NCBI RefSeq assembly: GCF_001039355.2
Contig: NW_019775413.1
Coordinates: 1,372,745-1,432,744 of the forward strand
Origin: Lingula anatina
Lineage: Eukaryota; Brachiopoda; Lingulata; Lingulida; Lingulidae
Reading direction: 5' to 3'
Length of the DNA stretch: 60,000 nucleotides
Below, one piece after another: positions 1 to 10,643 of the stretch. Each line of letters starts with the position of its first letter. Position 1 is the first letter of the stretch. The translations under genes were made by a program, and so were the position numbers. A model generated the notes under the pieces. The model did no database searches and was not told where the DNA came from. It was given only the letters and a program-made list of their open reading frames with translations.

Positions 1-60
1 CGATCTAAAGTAGATCGATCTAATCTATGGAAATGGGGTCTAAGCTCTAAACCTCTTATT
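1..60. repeat. Fragment of the GATCGATC-rich repeat
   Basis: The first bases carry repeated GATCGATC words followed by CTATGGAAATGGGGT. The same order occurs inside the inverted-repeat element at 26283-26316, so this is probably the end of another copy cut by the window edge. Confidence 0.5.
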
Positions 61-710
61 ACTTGATGTCATATTTTTCTTCTTCCTTTGAATTCTTGTA
101 AAAATTGATACTTATAACCTGCACCCTTTGAAGAACTTATATCCTTTTATAGTAACTCAGATGAGGTATATTTGAGGGATGGACAGATGAACAAAATCCC
201 CCCTCAATAATTGAAGTACATTTTTATGATGGACGGATTGATGGACAGACAGGCAGACAGAGGACAATCTCTCTAACACAGTAGTAACACTTTTAACTTT
301 TTACTAACACTGTAATGAAGGAAGACACACTACAACATAACAGTACTATGGGTATAAGGAAACACCCATTTCACTACATTTATCATTCATACATCTAATC
401 CTTTTCATTTCTGTTATGGTTATTCAACACAAAATATGCTGCCTGATAGCTAATATGGTAAAGTTCAATATACATATACTGTATTTTAAATACATGTAAA
501 TACACTACATTTTGCTATATACATAAGCAAAATGTAGCTCGTGTTAAGTATTAACAATTTCTTTAAAAAGGGACATATAAAGTCCTGATCATTTTGTTAT
601 TGTGAAATGAATGAGATAAAGTATTATCAGAAGCATTTATGTATACAATTCTATGGCAACCCTGTTGCTAATTCCACTCCTCCTCCTTATAAAGGTCTCA
701 TCCATCTTTC

Positions 711-785
711 TCATCTCAAAGCTTCCAATATTTCCTTGGCTGTATCAAGGCTGCAAGTCCGAGTCTCCCTCCTTTTTGACAAAGC
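711..785 (-). CDS. Possible last coding exon of an unidentified minus-strand gene
   Basis: On the minus strand a strong polypyrimidine tract and TTTCAG end just before base 785. From there 24 codons stay open and finish with the stop TGA at 713-711. The peptide begins ALSKRRETRTC and ends AKEILEALR. I do not recognise the family. No convincing upstream exon was found between 786 and the GPCR at 4984, so the rest of the gene is not located. A second frame through the same exon stops after about 13 codons and cannot be excluded. This rests on one good acceptor and a short open frame only. Confidence 0.35.
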   Translation of the reverse strand, partial: ALSKRRETRTCSLDTAKEILEALR

Positions 786-3410
786 CTGAAAGAAAAAAAT
801 AAATCAGGTAAGACATCATTTAAATTTTAACCATCAAAACAACTTTGCCCCGAAACATTTCCCCATTCCGAACTATAATAAGGACAGAATGATTTAAAAG
901 GAGCTTATTCTTATATTTACTCTTATTTTATTTTTTGGCAGCCTAAGAAACATGATGACACTTGTAAGCCAAAGATTCCTATAACAATATATCTTGATTA
1001 TCTTCAGCAACAGTCTACAATGATTGGCATGAAGGTGAATGTATGTGCAAGCTTTTCCCATTATGTCAACATTACTCATTCAGCTTATCTTTGCCACAGT
1101 CCCTGATCTGGGACAGAGAAATATAAAAGAACTCTTCCTAAGCATCCTGGTGATAAAAATGAAAAATGTTTCATCATGGATACATTATTAACAAGAAATA
1201 TTTTGCATCGTAACTTAAATAATTTTAGCAGAAGTTGAGCTGGGATCTGACTGACTGATATTGGACTGATTTTCCATTTGAAATTACAATAAAACCCAAT
1301 ACATGGGCAATAATAAGAGCATGGGCATTTAAGCCCCATGCTTAACACTTCTGAGTCCTCAAAGTTGAACAGAGAGTAAACAGCTACATTGATCTCTGAA
1401 GCTAAAAGTTTAATGGCACAGGTAAAGTATTATGCATATTTCATGAAAGCACTTTGAAGGCACACCGATGTAACAATCAATTATTGTGTGGGCATTACTT
1501 ATGCCAGGGAATATTGTCATGATTCTGTCACATGTAAAGAACCCAAACTCCAAGGGCCTAAATCCTTTGGATACAGAATTAGACAAGGATTTAAAGTTAT
1601 TTGCTAAGTCATGATGGGCACTGCCTTTGTCCAAATATTGACTTTCTTTTATTATTAATTTCATCTCTTTCTCCAGCTCCATCTCTCCCTGTCTTTGAGT
1701 AGATCACTGTCTGCCCCATTAATGTTCAACTAACTTACTAACTCGCTCCCTCCCCCGCAGAAAACAGATTCTATTATTGGACCGTTTTAGACTATTTACA
1801 TAATGGTATGCTTTAATCTGTTTTTTTTCTTCTCAAGGGCAATACACCTAACAAGGCCAATTTAAGTAGGTCTTTTCTTTTCATCGATATTTTCATGCAA
1901 AACAAACTCTGTGGAAGCAGGTTATGACAAGGTTTGCCCACTGCCAGTGATTGCTTTCTGTTTACACTGGGTTAGGCAAGCACTGAGACTCAACAAGAAC
2001 AAAAAAATAATGTTTGCCAATTCATGTATGCCTGTATGAAGCACTAGCTTGTTTTCCAAAACAGGTGAAAATTTCAAAGAGAACGTATAGTAGGGTGACT
2101 GGCTTCTACAGTCCAACAGACCAAGAAACTATAAGTATCTGGTAAACCTCTATTATTGGGTTTCATGCTATACCCTAACCTGAAACAGAACACATACCTT
2201 ACAGTAAACAGCCTATATCATAAAAATAGGGAAAATAAAGATATCAAAAAGGTACTGACTAAAACTTTAAATAACTGTCACATATGACTTGCAAAAAAAT
2301 AAAATAAAAAATAAAAATACAACACGCCACACTGCGTCCCTACCACAAGACAAACACACGGGTCCATCTTTGTTGAACTTGAGATTTGGTCGAGTTGAGC
2401 AAACAGGGCTACAAGGTAAAGCGTCCATATCCCAGCATGTTGCTATTTGCAAACTGTATTACAATATTTTTCATTGGCCCCAATATCAACCTTATTCTTC
2501 CATCATGTTGAGTGTAGGCCAAAATAATTAACCTATCTGTTGAATGAAATGAGTCAGTTTGGTTAATAATAGCAAAAGAACTATGCACTGGTACTAGTAC
2601 TTGCAATTATCCTTAATATAGATGTTAAGCCTTTTTTTCTTTTTTATTTATGGATACATATCAAGGAGGTTTAAAAATCTTGTTTTTCTTGAAAAAAAAA
2701 AAAAAAAAAGAAAACAATGCAGAAGACACACAGAAAAGTCCGAAACTCAATGACATCCATGAACACACTTTGGGGGCAGCAAGAATGACCATTTAATGGC
2801 TTAGTTGCCTGCATTGTAGTCTGGACTTAAAAGGCATATGACCAGTGACCATAAAAATTCTGACATTTTATCATCAGGCCTCAATACTGATGCCTGTCGG
2901 ACAGAGCTACAGTGAGCATCACACATATATTATAAGTTAAAATAAGTACTGAGGACAGAAGTAAAAATTCAGTTTGAACAGGTGAAGTTGCAGGATGGGC
3001 TGTCTAACGGACAGGTCATATTTTATGAGTAATTGAAAACAAATTTTCTTATCCATAATGATCCATGTATGAAGTTTTAAAGCAAAAAAATGTGCTCGTG
3101 TGACAGAAAAAGTTTGTACATGCAATGTACACTTGATCTCTTCAAATAAATTTAACAAAGGGGAATAAACACAAAGTGTCCAATATATTGAACCGTCAAA
3201 TATGGGTCCTGTGAGGTAATACTAATACATTCTTCATAAACATAATAGTTTACAAAGTTCACTGACCGATATGAATGGGAAAAATATTGGTTTAGTTGGA
3301 AAGGCTGGATTCAAAATCGGACAGGTGGTTATATAAGTTCATGTTGAGTCCTGAGCATATTTGTCAAAAATTCTATATTTACACATTTGAAGTATAATTC
3401 AACCTGATTT
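786..3410. other. Gene-poor intergenic stretch
   Basis: AT-rich sequence with short random open frames, purine and T runs (for example 2691-2709). No exon pair with good splice signals was found on either strand. A minus-strand open segment near 1725-1830 ends in GTAAGT, but the matching acceptor lies in a purine tract and was not accepted. Confidence 0.5.
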
Positions 3411-3670
3411 AGGCTTCATTCACATGCAATGTCTATTTTCTAAATTCTATTTTCTATTCGCGGTATATCTTGTGATCATGGTCTGTGCCCTGAATGTCCC
3501 GTGGCGTAATCACTGGCAGCGCGAGCCAGTTACTATAAGTTACTATAAGTAACTGGCTCGCGCTGCCAGTAATTACGCTGTGGGATATTCAGGGCACAGA
3601 CCGTGATCATAAGATACCGCGAATAGAAAATAGATTTTTAGAAAATAGACTTTCCATGTGAACGAAGCCT
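3411..3670. repeat. Large near-perfect DNA palindrome (foldback/MITE-like element)
   Basis: Two arms of about 125 bases are inverted copies of each other. The left arm starts AGGCTTCATTCACATG and the right arm ends CATGTGAACGAAGCCT. The arms share TATTTTCTATTCGCGG, GTCTGTGCCCTGAAT and CTGGCAGCGCGAGCCAG. The centre is a short ACTATAAGT direct repeat near 3530-3550. Arm identity is roughly 90 percent by eye. There is no open frame, so a non-autonomous foldback element or MITE is the simplest reading. Confidence 0.85.
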
Positions 3671-3739
3671 TAAACTGCAATAAAGAAAGGGGTTTATTGC
3701 ATTCAGTTCACAAGAAGCTTGTGTCTCTTTTTCTCTCCC

Positions 3740-3834
3740 ATGAAAAAAAAATTAAAATCCTAAGACTCAAAAGACCCTATACCCACGTGAAAAAAAATTA
3801 AAATCCTAAGGCTCAAAAGACCCTATACCCACGC
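3740..3834. repeat. Short tandem duplication, about 45-bp unit
   Basis: A segment with the order TTAAAATCCTAAGACTC then GACCCTATACCCACG occurs twice in a row, with one base change (AAGACTC versus AAGGCTC). It lies just outside the palindrome at 3411-3670. Confidence 0.8.
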
Positions 3835-4983
3835 TATTCAATGGATCAATTTGAATGCCTGGGTTATGCTATCATGACCTGCACAACTACTAGCATGCTC
3901 AGTAGAGAATCCAGGACAATACAAAACTTCACAATGCTGAAGTAAATACAGTAAGCTAGTATTATGCGGGGTTATAACAGTTTGCTTCACTGGCGTTTGT
4001 CAAACTATGAGCTTTTCACACCAGCTTCTATTTAAAAACAAAAGTTTTATACTCAGGATCTGCTCTGCATGACTGCACTGCCAAAACAGAGATTAATAAT
4101 AATCACAAGAACAACACTTCATTTTCATGTAACTGAACCCTTTTCAATTTTTCAACGCTTGGGTCACTTATCAAATTATGAATGCTAATTTTAAAATACA
4201 AAGCTGAGCATGTTTCCATCAATGATATGTTCCAGCTGGAGTTTTTTTATTTTAATGTTCTAATTGCATTATTTTAGGTCCGTCTTCAATACAGCTTAAA
4301 CATCAGATTGATGGCATATTTTAACAAAATATGAAACACTGTTAGCTATGGCAAATAATCAGAAAGTTCTATTAAAGTCAGCTCCTGCTCAAAGATAAAT
4401 TATACGAAGTTATCATTATTATGCACCTTCAAGTTATTCAGTACCCTTGGTTCTTAAGCCTTTACTAATAAGTAGCTCCCTACTGTGATCTCTATCAATC
4501 TGTCATGTACTGGTCAACCAGGGGTCATTTTGACACATTTCTATTGTAGTGGAATTAATCTATTGTGGTGGAATAACAACCCTGCACCAATTTCATGACA
4601 AATAGCAATTAATAACAGCATATTTCACGTTTTTCTAACCAAACCTATAGATATCTTTACATTTCTCAACAACCTGACATAGCATTAGTTCAGTCTACTT
4701 TAGGTTACAGGTGTGTTTTAGTCTACAGATCTATTGAAATGATGTTCAGTTGCAAAGTGCTTTGCTGATCAATAAATTGCTGCAGGTAAATTAAAATACC
4801 AGAGTCTGACATGGGTCCAATTATAGGAAACAAAAATCAATATGTTGTGCATGTTTTTTGTTTGCTGTTTATCTGAACTGAACTCACTTATTTTTCTAGC
4901 CTACTGCCATGTATAAATTTATTTATATAAACATTAATTTAAAACTGGTTTATTTAAATAAATTATAAGCTACTCACTGTTTG
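3835..4983. other. Probable 3' untranslated and intergenic DNA downstream of the GPCR
   Basis: AT-rich, with no supported open frame. On the minus strand AATAAA-type signals occur close to the GPCR stop (TTTATT on the plus strand around 4917-4960), so the 3' end of that transcript may lie here. Confidence 0.4.
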
Positions 4984-7521
4984 TCATCTTGGTGACATAC
5001 CATCCAGCAAATCTTGCTGACTTTCAGATTTAGACCTCTTTTTCATTTTGACTTCTTCTTCTTCTGCGAGTGCCTTGAGGTTACGGATGTCATCTGAATT
5101 AGAAGACATCTGAAGTAGAGAGGATTCTGAATCACAACTGTTGTGACGGCGATTTTTCTTCTTTTTCGGCTCATCAGGAGACAAACTTGATTGTCTAGGT
5201 TTTGTTCTATTGGCTTTCACTTTGGCTGGCTTTTCTAAAGAGTTTGGTTTTGTGTGATATTCTTGGTCGGGTTCATGGTTTGCAGTTTCTTTGCTAACAA
5301 TATTTCCATTTGGTTGAACCTGGTTTCCAGTAATGCTGTCAACAGGTGACCTTTGTAATGTCAGATCACTCTCTAAATTGTTTAGAATAGATGGCACTGA
5401 ATTGTCTGATTTTGGTAAATGATCCAGGGGTTTCAGTCTGGGTGGTGGTCTTCTAGACATTGGAATGCCTGGATCGATATTATTTGTCTCTTTCACTGAA
5501 GACATTTCAACCTTTTCTTCATGGACGAGTATCTTTGTTTTTTTCTTTTTCTTGGGTCTGGGTTTTTTCACCTCTGCGGTTGACACCAAATTAGGAGAAT
5601 CTGAAGCATTACTTATGTCAACAGTGACATCTTGTTTATGAGTTTCTTTTGCTCCATTTTTAGATACTTCTCTGTCTTTAGGAAGTCTGGTTTCTGGACA
5701 ATCAGTTGTTTCTAGTTTTGGTCTCCGTTTTTTGTTTGAACTTTCTCCTGTTCCACGGCCAGAGTCTAATTTGGCATCCTCCGCTTCATCAACTTTGCTA
5801 GCTCCCTCGGTTACTTCTCCCAAGTCCAGTTTCTCAACAGCTGCAGAACTCTGACTCTTTTTCCTCGTCTTTTGCCTCCCAGAGGCATTTAAAATTTGCT
5901 TCATCTCCATTTCTTTTACTTTGTTGTCAGCATTCTCAGTGACTTCCCGTGATGTGCTACTGGTACTATTGCTGGAGTTTGACTTTTGTCTGTCATGGCT
6001 CTTTTCAATGCTTTTCACAGAGACGGGATTAGACACAGAAAATGGATCAAGTTCACTTTGAGAGTCATAGTCACTTGTATCTTCATCATTGGGGATTTTG
6101 TTCACTGTGCCAGCTGAACCATCAACATCGCACTTTTGTGAACGAGATGTTTTAATGACCTCCTGAGCTAAGAGAAGATTGTCACCTAAAACGCTTCCTT
6201 GTGACTCCGACATTTCATCCTCTTCACCATTCACAAACATTCTTACATGCAACCCATTGGCAGTGGCAAAGAGAACAGGAGCATTGAAACTAGAGCTGGC
6301 ATTCAGCATCATGGCCTCTTTCTCTAGGAGTTTCTTTTCACGCTCCTTTTCTTTTTCTTTTTCCTTTTCCACCCTAGGAGTAACATCCACCACAAGATTG
6401 CTTTTCCTGCATAGAATGAGGTCTTTAAACTTCTGCCAAATCTCCTTTCTCCAGAAGAATGTAGCAAATGGGAGACAAATTGGATAACTCATTCTCATCC
6501 ATGTGAACACTAGCTCAATCTCATATGGATAAGAGACAGATAAAGTCGAAGTAGGTTTCAGTTCAACAGACTTTTGGAATTGCTCTATGTAGTTAATGCA
6601 CAAGAATGGTCCTTCAAAAATCCCCCACAAAATAACTAAAATGCCAACGTAAATTGCACCTCGCACTTCTCTCCAGATGACTGGCTCATCCAAGGCTGAA
6701 TCTGTATACTGATGATTCTGTAACATCATCTTATTTTGAAGTTTCTCTGCAACACATTTCTTGATGATCACAAAATACAGCATTACAATAGCGATGAATG
6801 GTATAATAAAACATACTACCGATGTTGTCGCTATGTATGCCAGTGTACTTTCTCCTATTGAGCACAAGTAACGACTTGGATATAATTTGGACGGAATGGT
6901 AGTCACATATAGTATCACATGGGCAAAAAGAATGGACTGCACCCATGAATATGTAATTATCATGTTGACGCGGAACCGAGACATCCGCTCGAAATATTTT
7001 GCCGAGTCTAATATTGCCACACACCTGTCAAATACCATCACAGTCAAAGAAAACAGTCTCTCTGTAGAGACTAACTGTATACCACATGCATTCAGTTTGC
7101 AAATGAAATGACCAAATTCCCACTCTTCTTTCACAGTGGTTCCCAGAATGAGAGGCATGTTGAGAACACAGTCTAATAAATTCACCACAGCCATGTTGAT
7201 GATGAATATATTGAACATGGATCTCCTCAAACGTTTACTTTGAGACACTGTGGCAATTAATACACAGTTGCCAACAAAAGCCACCACTATGAACAAGCCT
7301 AAGAAGGCAGTCCTTGCGGCCAGCTGACTCGCATCGGTCTTGGTAAAATTGGCCATCCACGAAGTATCTTCGGGAGTCAGTGAGCCCGATGCTGCGTCGT
7401 CCGGGCCGAGATAGCCCCAGTCTATCCATCCGGGAGTACCAGTTGTAGTGGTGGTAATTGTTTCGGTCACAGCCTCCCCCACCGTACTAAGGCCAGTTGT
7501 GTTATCCGAGGACGTCATCAT
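4984..7521 (-). CDS. Orphan class A (rhodopsin-like) GPCR with long charged C-terminal tail
   Basis: A single uninterrupted frame encodes 845 residues. Seven membrane helices lie between about residues 68 and 357. Family landmarks that are present: GN in helix 1 (N85), LLDC in helix 2 (D117), the helix 3 cysteine C141 with a partner in loop 2 (C220), W193 in helix 4 and P241 in helix 5. Landmarks that are altered: DRY is DRC (165-167), helix 6 lacks CWxP, and helix 7 reads SYPICLPF instead of NPxxY. The Thr-rich N terminus carries N-glycosylation sites (N7, N58). Residues after about 372 form a 470-residue hydrophilic tail with an EKEKEKEREKK stretch, Ser-rich parts and several lysine runs. 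A plasma-membrane receptor is inferred; ligand and coupling are unknown. It may instead be a non-GPCR-signalling seven-helix scaffold. Confidence 0.85.
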   Translation of the reverse strand: MMTSSDNTTGLSTVGEAVTETITTTTTGTPGWIDWGYLGPDDAASGSLTPEDTSWMANFTKTDASQLAARTAFLGLFIVVAFVGNCVLIATVSQSKRLRRSMFNIFIINMAVVNLLDCVLNMPLILGTTVKEEWEFGHFICKLNACGIQLVSTERLFSLTVMVFDRCVAILDSAKYFERMSRFRVNMIITYSWVQSILFAHVILYVTTIPSKLYPSRYLCSIGESTLAYIATTSVVCFIIPFIAIVMLYFVIIKKCVAEKLQNKMMLQNHQYTDSALDEPVIWREVRGAIYVGILVILWGIFEGPFLCINYIEQFQKSVELKPTSTLSVSYPYEIELVFTWMRMSYPICLPFATFFWRKEIWQKFKDLILCRKSNLVVDVTPRVEKEKEKEKEREKKLLEKEAMMLNASSSFNAPVLFATANGLHVRMFVNGEEDEMSESQGSVLGDNLLLAQEVIKTSRSQKCDVDGSAGTVNKIPNDEDTSDYDSQSELDPFSVSNPVSVKSIEKSHDRQKSNSSNSTSSTSREVTENADNKVKEMEMKQILNASGRQKTRKKSQSSAAVEKLDLGEVTEGASKVDEAEDAKLDSGRGTGESSNKKRRPKLETTDCPETRLPKDREVSKNGAKETHKQDVTVDISNASDSPNLVSTAEVKKPRPKKKKKTKILVHEEKVEMSSVKETNNIDPGIPMSRRPPPRLKPLDHLPKSDNSVPSILNNLESDLTLQRSPVDSITGNQVQPNGNIVSKETANHEPDQEYHTKPNSLEKPAKVKANRTKPRQSSLSPDEPKKKKNRRHNSCDSESSLLQMSSNSDDIRNLKALAEEEEVKMKKRSKSESQQDLLDGMSPR

Positions 7522-8203
7522 GAAAAAAACTGAGACCGCAAGTTGTATTTCATGTTTATGACCAAAACACCTGATCGAAATATCACTCCCAAAACCAGGC
7601 TATACTTCATCTTCATGCTTGTTTACTGTAGTGGCTCGGTGGTCTTAACAATGCCACCTGTCTTTCTTAGCTGCCAATGCGTAAGAGAGTCAAATGGACG
7701 GAATAAAATGTGTGAGTTTTCGCGGAAAAACTTCCGTCACCTCACAGCTTCCATTATGGCGGTGGTATGTGGTAACAACAAACATGGATCGAAGTCTGAC
7801 CTCTGACAGAGATTGTGTTTTCTCTGTTATTTTTAATTTCACCACAGTGGAATAAATATATTCAGGCATTATGTATTTTTTTGCTATCCAGATGAATATG
7901 TCATTTAACTAATGTATCTCATTTTTTAAAGTTGAAAAATATCGTTCCGCAACATTATGCTTGGTTTTAGACAACATGTTTATTTTAAGATTGCGACAGG
8001 AGAGCTCGACAGGTGCGTCGAGCACAGCAATGATTGTGTTTCACATTTGCCCAGTAGCTATGTGTAGAATACAAAGGTGTGTCATTTGGCAGTTTAATGA
8101 TTGTGTTTTTCGCCAGGATTCATCTTTCGTCTCTGCTGTTTCCTTCTTCTCTGTTAAAATTTTCTTGATATGTTTTTATCTAGTCTATACGACTTATATG
8201 TTT

Positions 8204-8208
<5 letters not shown>

Positions 8209-8236
<28 letters not shown>
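8209..8236. repeat. (AG)n microsatellite
   Basis: Fourteen uninterrupted AG units. Confidence 0.95.
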
Positions 8237-8519
8237 CAAAGTAAAGATCTCGTTAAAAAAAGAAAGAAAGAAAAACGCTTATAGGCTTTATAACGCAAAG
8301 AATTTTTTAATTAAAACAGTGACTTCATGGAATTTTCCTTTGTGGAGTATTTAAAATCGTATTCATTGTCGATAAAAAGGACTACTCACGAATCATTACT
8401 CAACCTGTCCTTGCAATTAGATTTGATGATTTATCCCATTTCTTTACGATTTTGTTTAAAGTCGTGAATAACGTCACCTTTCCCATTAAAACATTTTAGA
8501 ATTTTTATTTATTTATTTA

Positions 8520-8520
<1 letters not shown>

Positions 8521-8574
<54 letters not shown>

Positions 8575-8575
8575 T
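8521..8575. repeat. (ATT)n microsatellite
   Basis: About 18 ATT units followed by a TTTTA-rich tract. It directly precedes the repeat element starting near 8617. Confidence 0.95.
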
Positions 8576-9085
8576 TATTTTATTTTATTTATTTCTTTTT
8601 ATTTTTTGGAGGGGGTAGGGGCGGATCCAGGATTATTTGAAGAAGGTGTCCGCAGATGCGAAGTCCATGGTTTGGGGTTCGGGGCCCGCTGCAGGGCCCA
8701 GTTGGAGGAGTACATGAGACTGGGTCGTGCGTAACGGCAACAAATAAAATAAATAAAAGCAAACCGCAGCCTTCAGTATTTATTTCTTTTTATAAAAAAC
8801 ATTTTAAAAAACCGCAACACCCTCGGTAGCTCCATGCGCCAGAAGTCTCACACTGCACCACACCTGTCCTGGTAAAAAAAATGCAATAACATCATTTTTT
8901 TTTTTTTTTTTTTTTTTTTTGTCAATGCATATTGGATTTTCTAACTTATATCTCAATGCCTATTTGGTTTTCTAAGTTTTATTCCTACTCCTAGCTCACT
9001 CCTAGGCTATTCCTAGGCTGATCTACACCTTAGCCTGATCTGACCTACACCTAGCCTGGCCTACACGTAACCTACTCTAGGCGTC

Positions 9086-9325
9086 TTCGTGTCTGTCGGC
9101 GTTGAAGAAGGCTTCGTAACCATATAGGTGCGCTACCCATTGCGCCACCGACGAGGACACAATGACAAGTGCATTTCTTGGCGTATTTACCTGTACTCTT
9201 TACCTTGTAATTAAAATATTTAAAACACACTTTACTAAAAGTATACATTAGGTCGAAAGTAGGTATTGAACCCGACACTTCCGATTTGGGAACCAGACGT
9301 CCTTACCACTGTGTCATTGCCGATG
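9086..9325 (-). repeat. tRNA-derived SINE-like modules in copy A
   Basis: Read on the minus strand, 9262-9325 has an A-box-like TGACACAGTGGTAAGGACG and a B-box-like GGTTCAATACC. A second head follows at 9105-9160 with TGGCGCAATGGGTAGCGC. Both are repeated in copies B and C. They lack complete cloverleaf pairing, so they are pol III promoter-derived repeats rather than functional tRNA genes. Confidence 0.6.
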
Positions 9326-9647
9326 TTATGATAACTCGTGTTAAGAATGTTATGTTGGCCAGTACTCAATCTCCCCTATAGAAATTTCTAATTCTCCTGA
9401 ATGTGGGTCGCTTTTTAGATGTTAGAGATGCAGAGTGGTTATATTGTTGTTGTTGTTTTTTTTTTTTTTTTTTTTGCCTAAACTGACTCTTTAAAACAAT
9501 TTGCATAAATGTTTTGGACGATCTATAAATGCTTTCTAAATATATTAATAAATGCCTTTTAAATGACTTCACATGTTAATATTTCGTAGATTCTGCCTGT
9601 TTTCAGCATCAATTTCGTTTTATGAAAACATTTACTAAAAATAAAAA

Positions 9648-9722
9648 TGGATGAGCTTGTGGTTAGAGTGTCCACCGAAGGACGTGGGTTCAAACCCGTC
9701 CGGAGACATACCAGTCTTCTAT
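9648..9722 (+). repeat. tRNA-derived SINE head
   Basis: TGAGCTTGTGGTTAGAGTG resembles an A box, and GGTTCAAACCC at 9687-9697 is a good B box with normal spacing. The following sequence does not continue as a tRNA acceptor stem, which fits a SINE head rather than a tRNA gene. Confidence 0.55.
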
Positions 9723-9807
9723 AAATGGTACCTGCTGTCTCCCCGCTTGGTACTCAGCACTAAGGGGTTGAAGCAGGGGTCTGGTCTGGCAGTGGAGAAT
9801 ACGTTTT

Positions 9808-10593
9808 TTAGGTTATACGGCACTTCCGGCCTTCCTTGTTTAGCAAGTTTGAATCAAGAAGATTTGCATATAAGAGAAAAATGAGTTTATTTTTCAATTT
9901 TGGATCATTTGCAAATTTTGAAATAAATATTAAAAATAAATTTGTTCATTTACCTTTAATTTGATGTGTTATTTTTCATATCAGAGTGAAATTTTACTGC
10001 CTGGGGCCAGTTTTACATGCCCTCCCCTCTGCTGCATTTTAGTGCTTATTTTGGCTGACTGGCGGCAGCACCTTACGGGTCATGTCATGTCACTGCCAAG
10101 CTATGCCATTAATGTACCCTGATTTTTTAATATTGTTTAGGCCTTGACTAGAAGTATTTAAACCTGAAGTGTTGTGTTTGTTGATGCATGGGAAATATTT
10201 TTAAGAGAATAAAACGTTACAATGGAAGTGAATGGGATTTTTAATAGTGGTTTGTAACCTTTAGGTTATACGGCACTTCCGGCCTTCCTTGTTTAGCAAG
10301 TTTGAATCAAGAAGATTTGCATATAAGAGAAAAATGAGTTTATTTTTCAATTTTGGATCATTTGAAAATTTTGAAATAAATTTTAGAAATAAATTTGTTC
10401 ATTTACCTTTAATTTGATGTGTTATTTTTCATATCAGAGTGAAATTTTAATGCCTGGGGTCAGTTTTACATGCCCTCCCCTCTGCTGCATTTTAGTGCTT
10501 ATTTTGGCTGACTGGCGGCAGCACCTTACGGGTCATGTCATGTCACTGGCAAGATAAGCCATTAATGTACCCTGATTTTTTAATATTGTTTAG
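9808..10593 (+). repeat. Tandem duplication of a 333-bp unit (period 453 bp)
   Basis: Bases 9808-10140 and 10261-10593 are the same 333-bp sequence with only a few substitutions. Both start TTAGGTTATACGGCACTTCC and end CTGATTTTTTAATATTG plus TTTAG. The 120-bp spacer (10141-10260) is single copy. Equal length and high identity suggest a recent event. Confidence 0.9.
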
Positions 10594-10643
10594 NCCCCCC
10601 CCCCCCCCCCCCCCCTTCCCTCTACCAGTAAATCCGCCACTGA

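Larger units (their letters stand above)
7522..8616. other. Upstream region of the GPCR with microsatellites
   Basis: It contains the presumed 5' end of the GPCR transcript and no supported gene. An AG dinucleotide run (8209-8236) and an ATT trinucleotide run (8521-8575) are the only clear structures. Confidence 0.45.
8617..10643. mobile_element. Non-autonomous TIR-like element, copy A (with nested tRNA-like modules)
   Basis: The left end reads GGGGCGGATCCAGGATTATT and the right end AAATCCGCCACTGA, an imperfect inverted pair (right end reversed: TCAGTGGCGGATTT). Copy B at 29908-31854 has the same two ends and is colinear over about 1 kb. Shared internal landmarks are GGTGTCCGCAGATGCGAAG, CTATTCCTAGGCTGA, the tRNA-like modules and GGGTCGCTTTTTAGATG. 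No intact protein is encoded. A poly-C run after N10594 shows that the right side is incompletely resolved. A composite of a TIR element with SINE inserts is inferred. Confidence 0.65.

Noticed and set aside
1725-1837. Minus-strand segment open for 26 codons and ending in GTAAGT
   Set aside because: Its acceptor would lie in a purine-rich stretch, and joining it to the exon at 785 gives an early stop.
2267-2452. Minus-strand Cys-containing frame (CSPVCSTRP, then VCLSC) resembling a zinc knuckle
   Set aside because: The candidate acceptor has no pyrimidine tract, no partner exon was found, and the frame runs into low-complexity hydrophobic sequence.
6179-7111. Open frames opposite and alongside the GPCR
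   Set aside because: They are shadows of the GPCR coding frame with no independent support.
9105-9160. tRNA gene on the minus strand
   Set aside because: Only A-box-like sequence fits; the acceptor and T arms do not pair, and the same segment is repeated at 30.65 and 55.15 kb within a mobile element.
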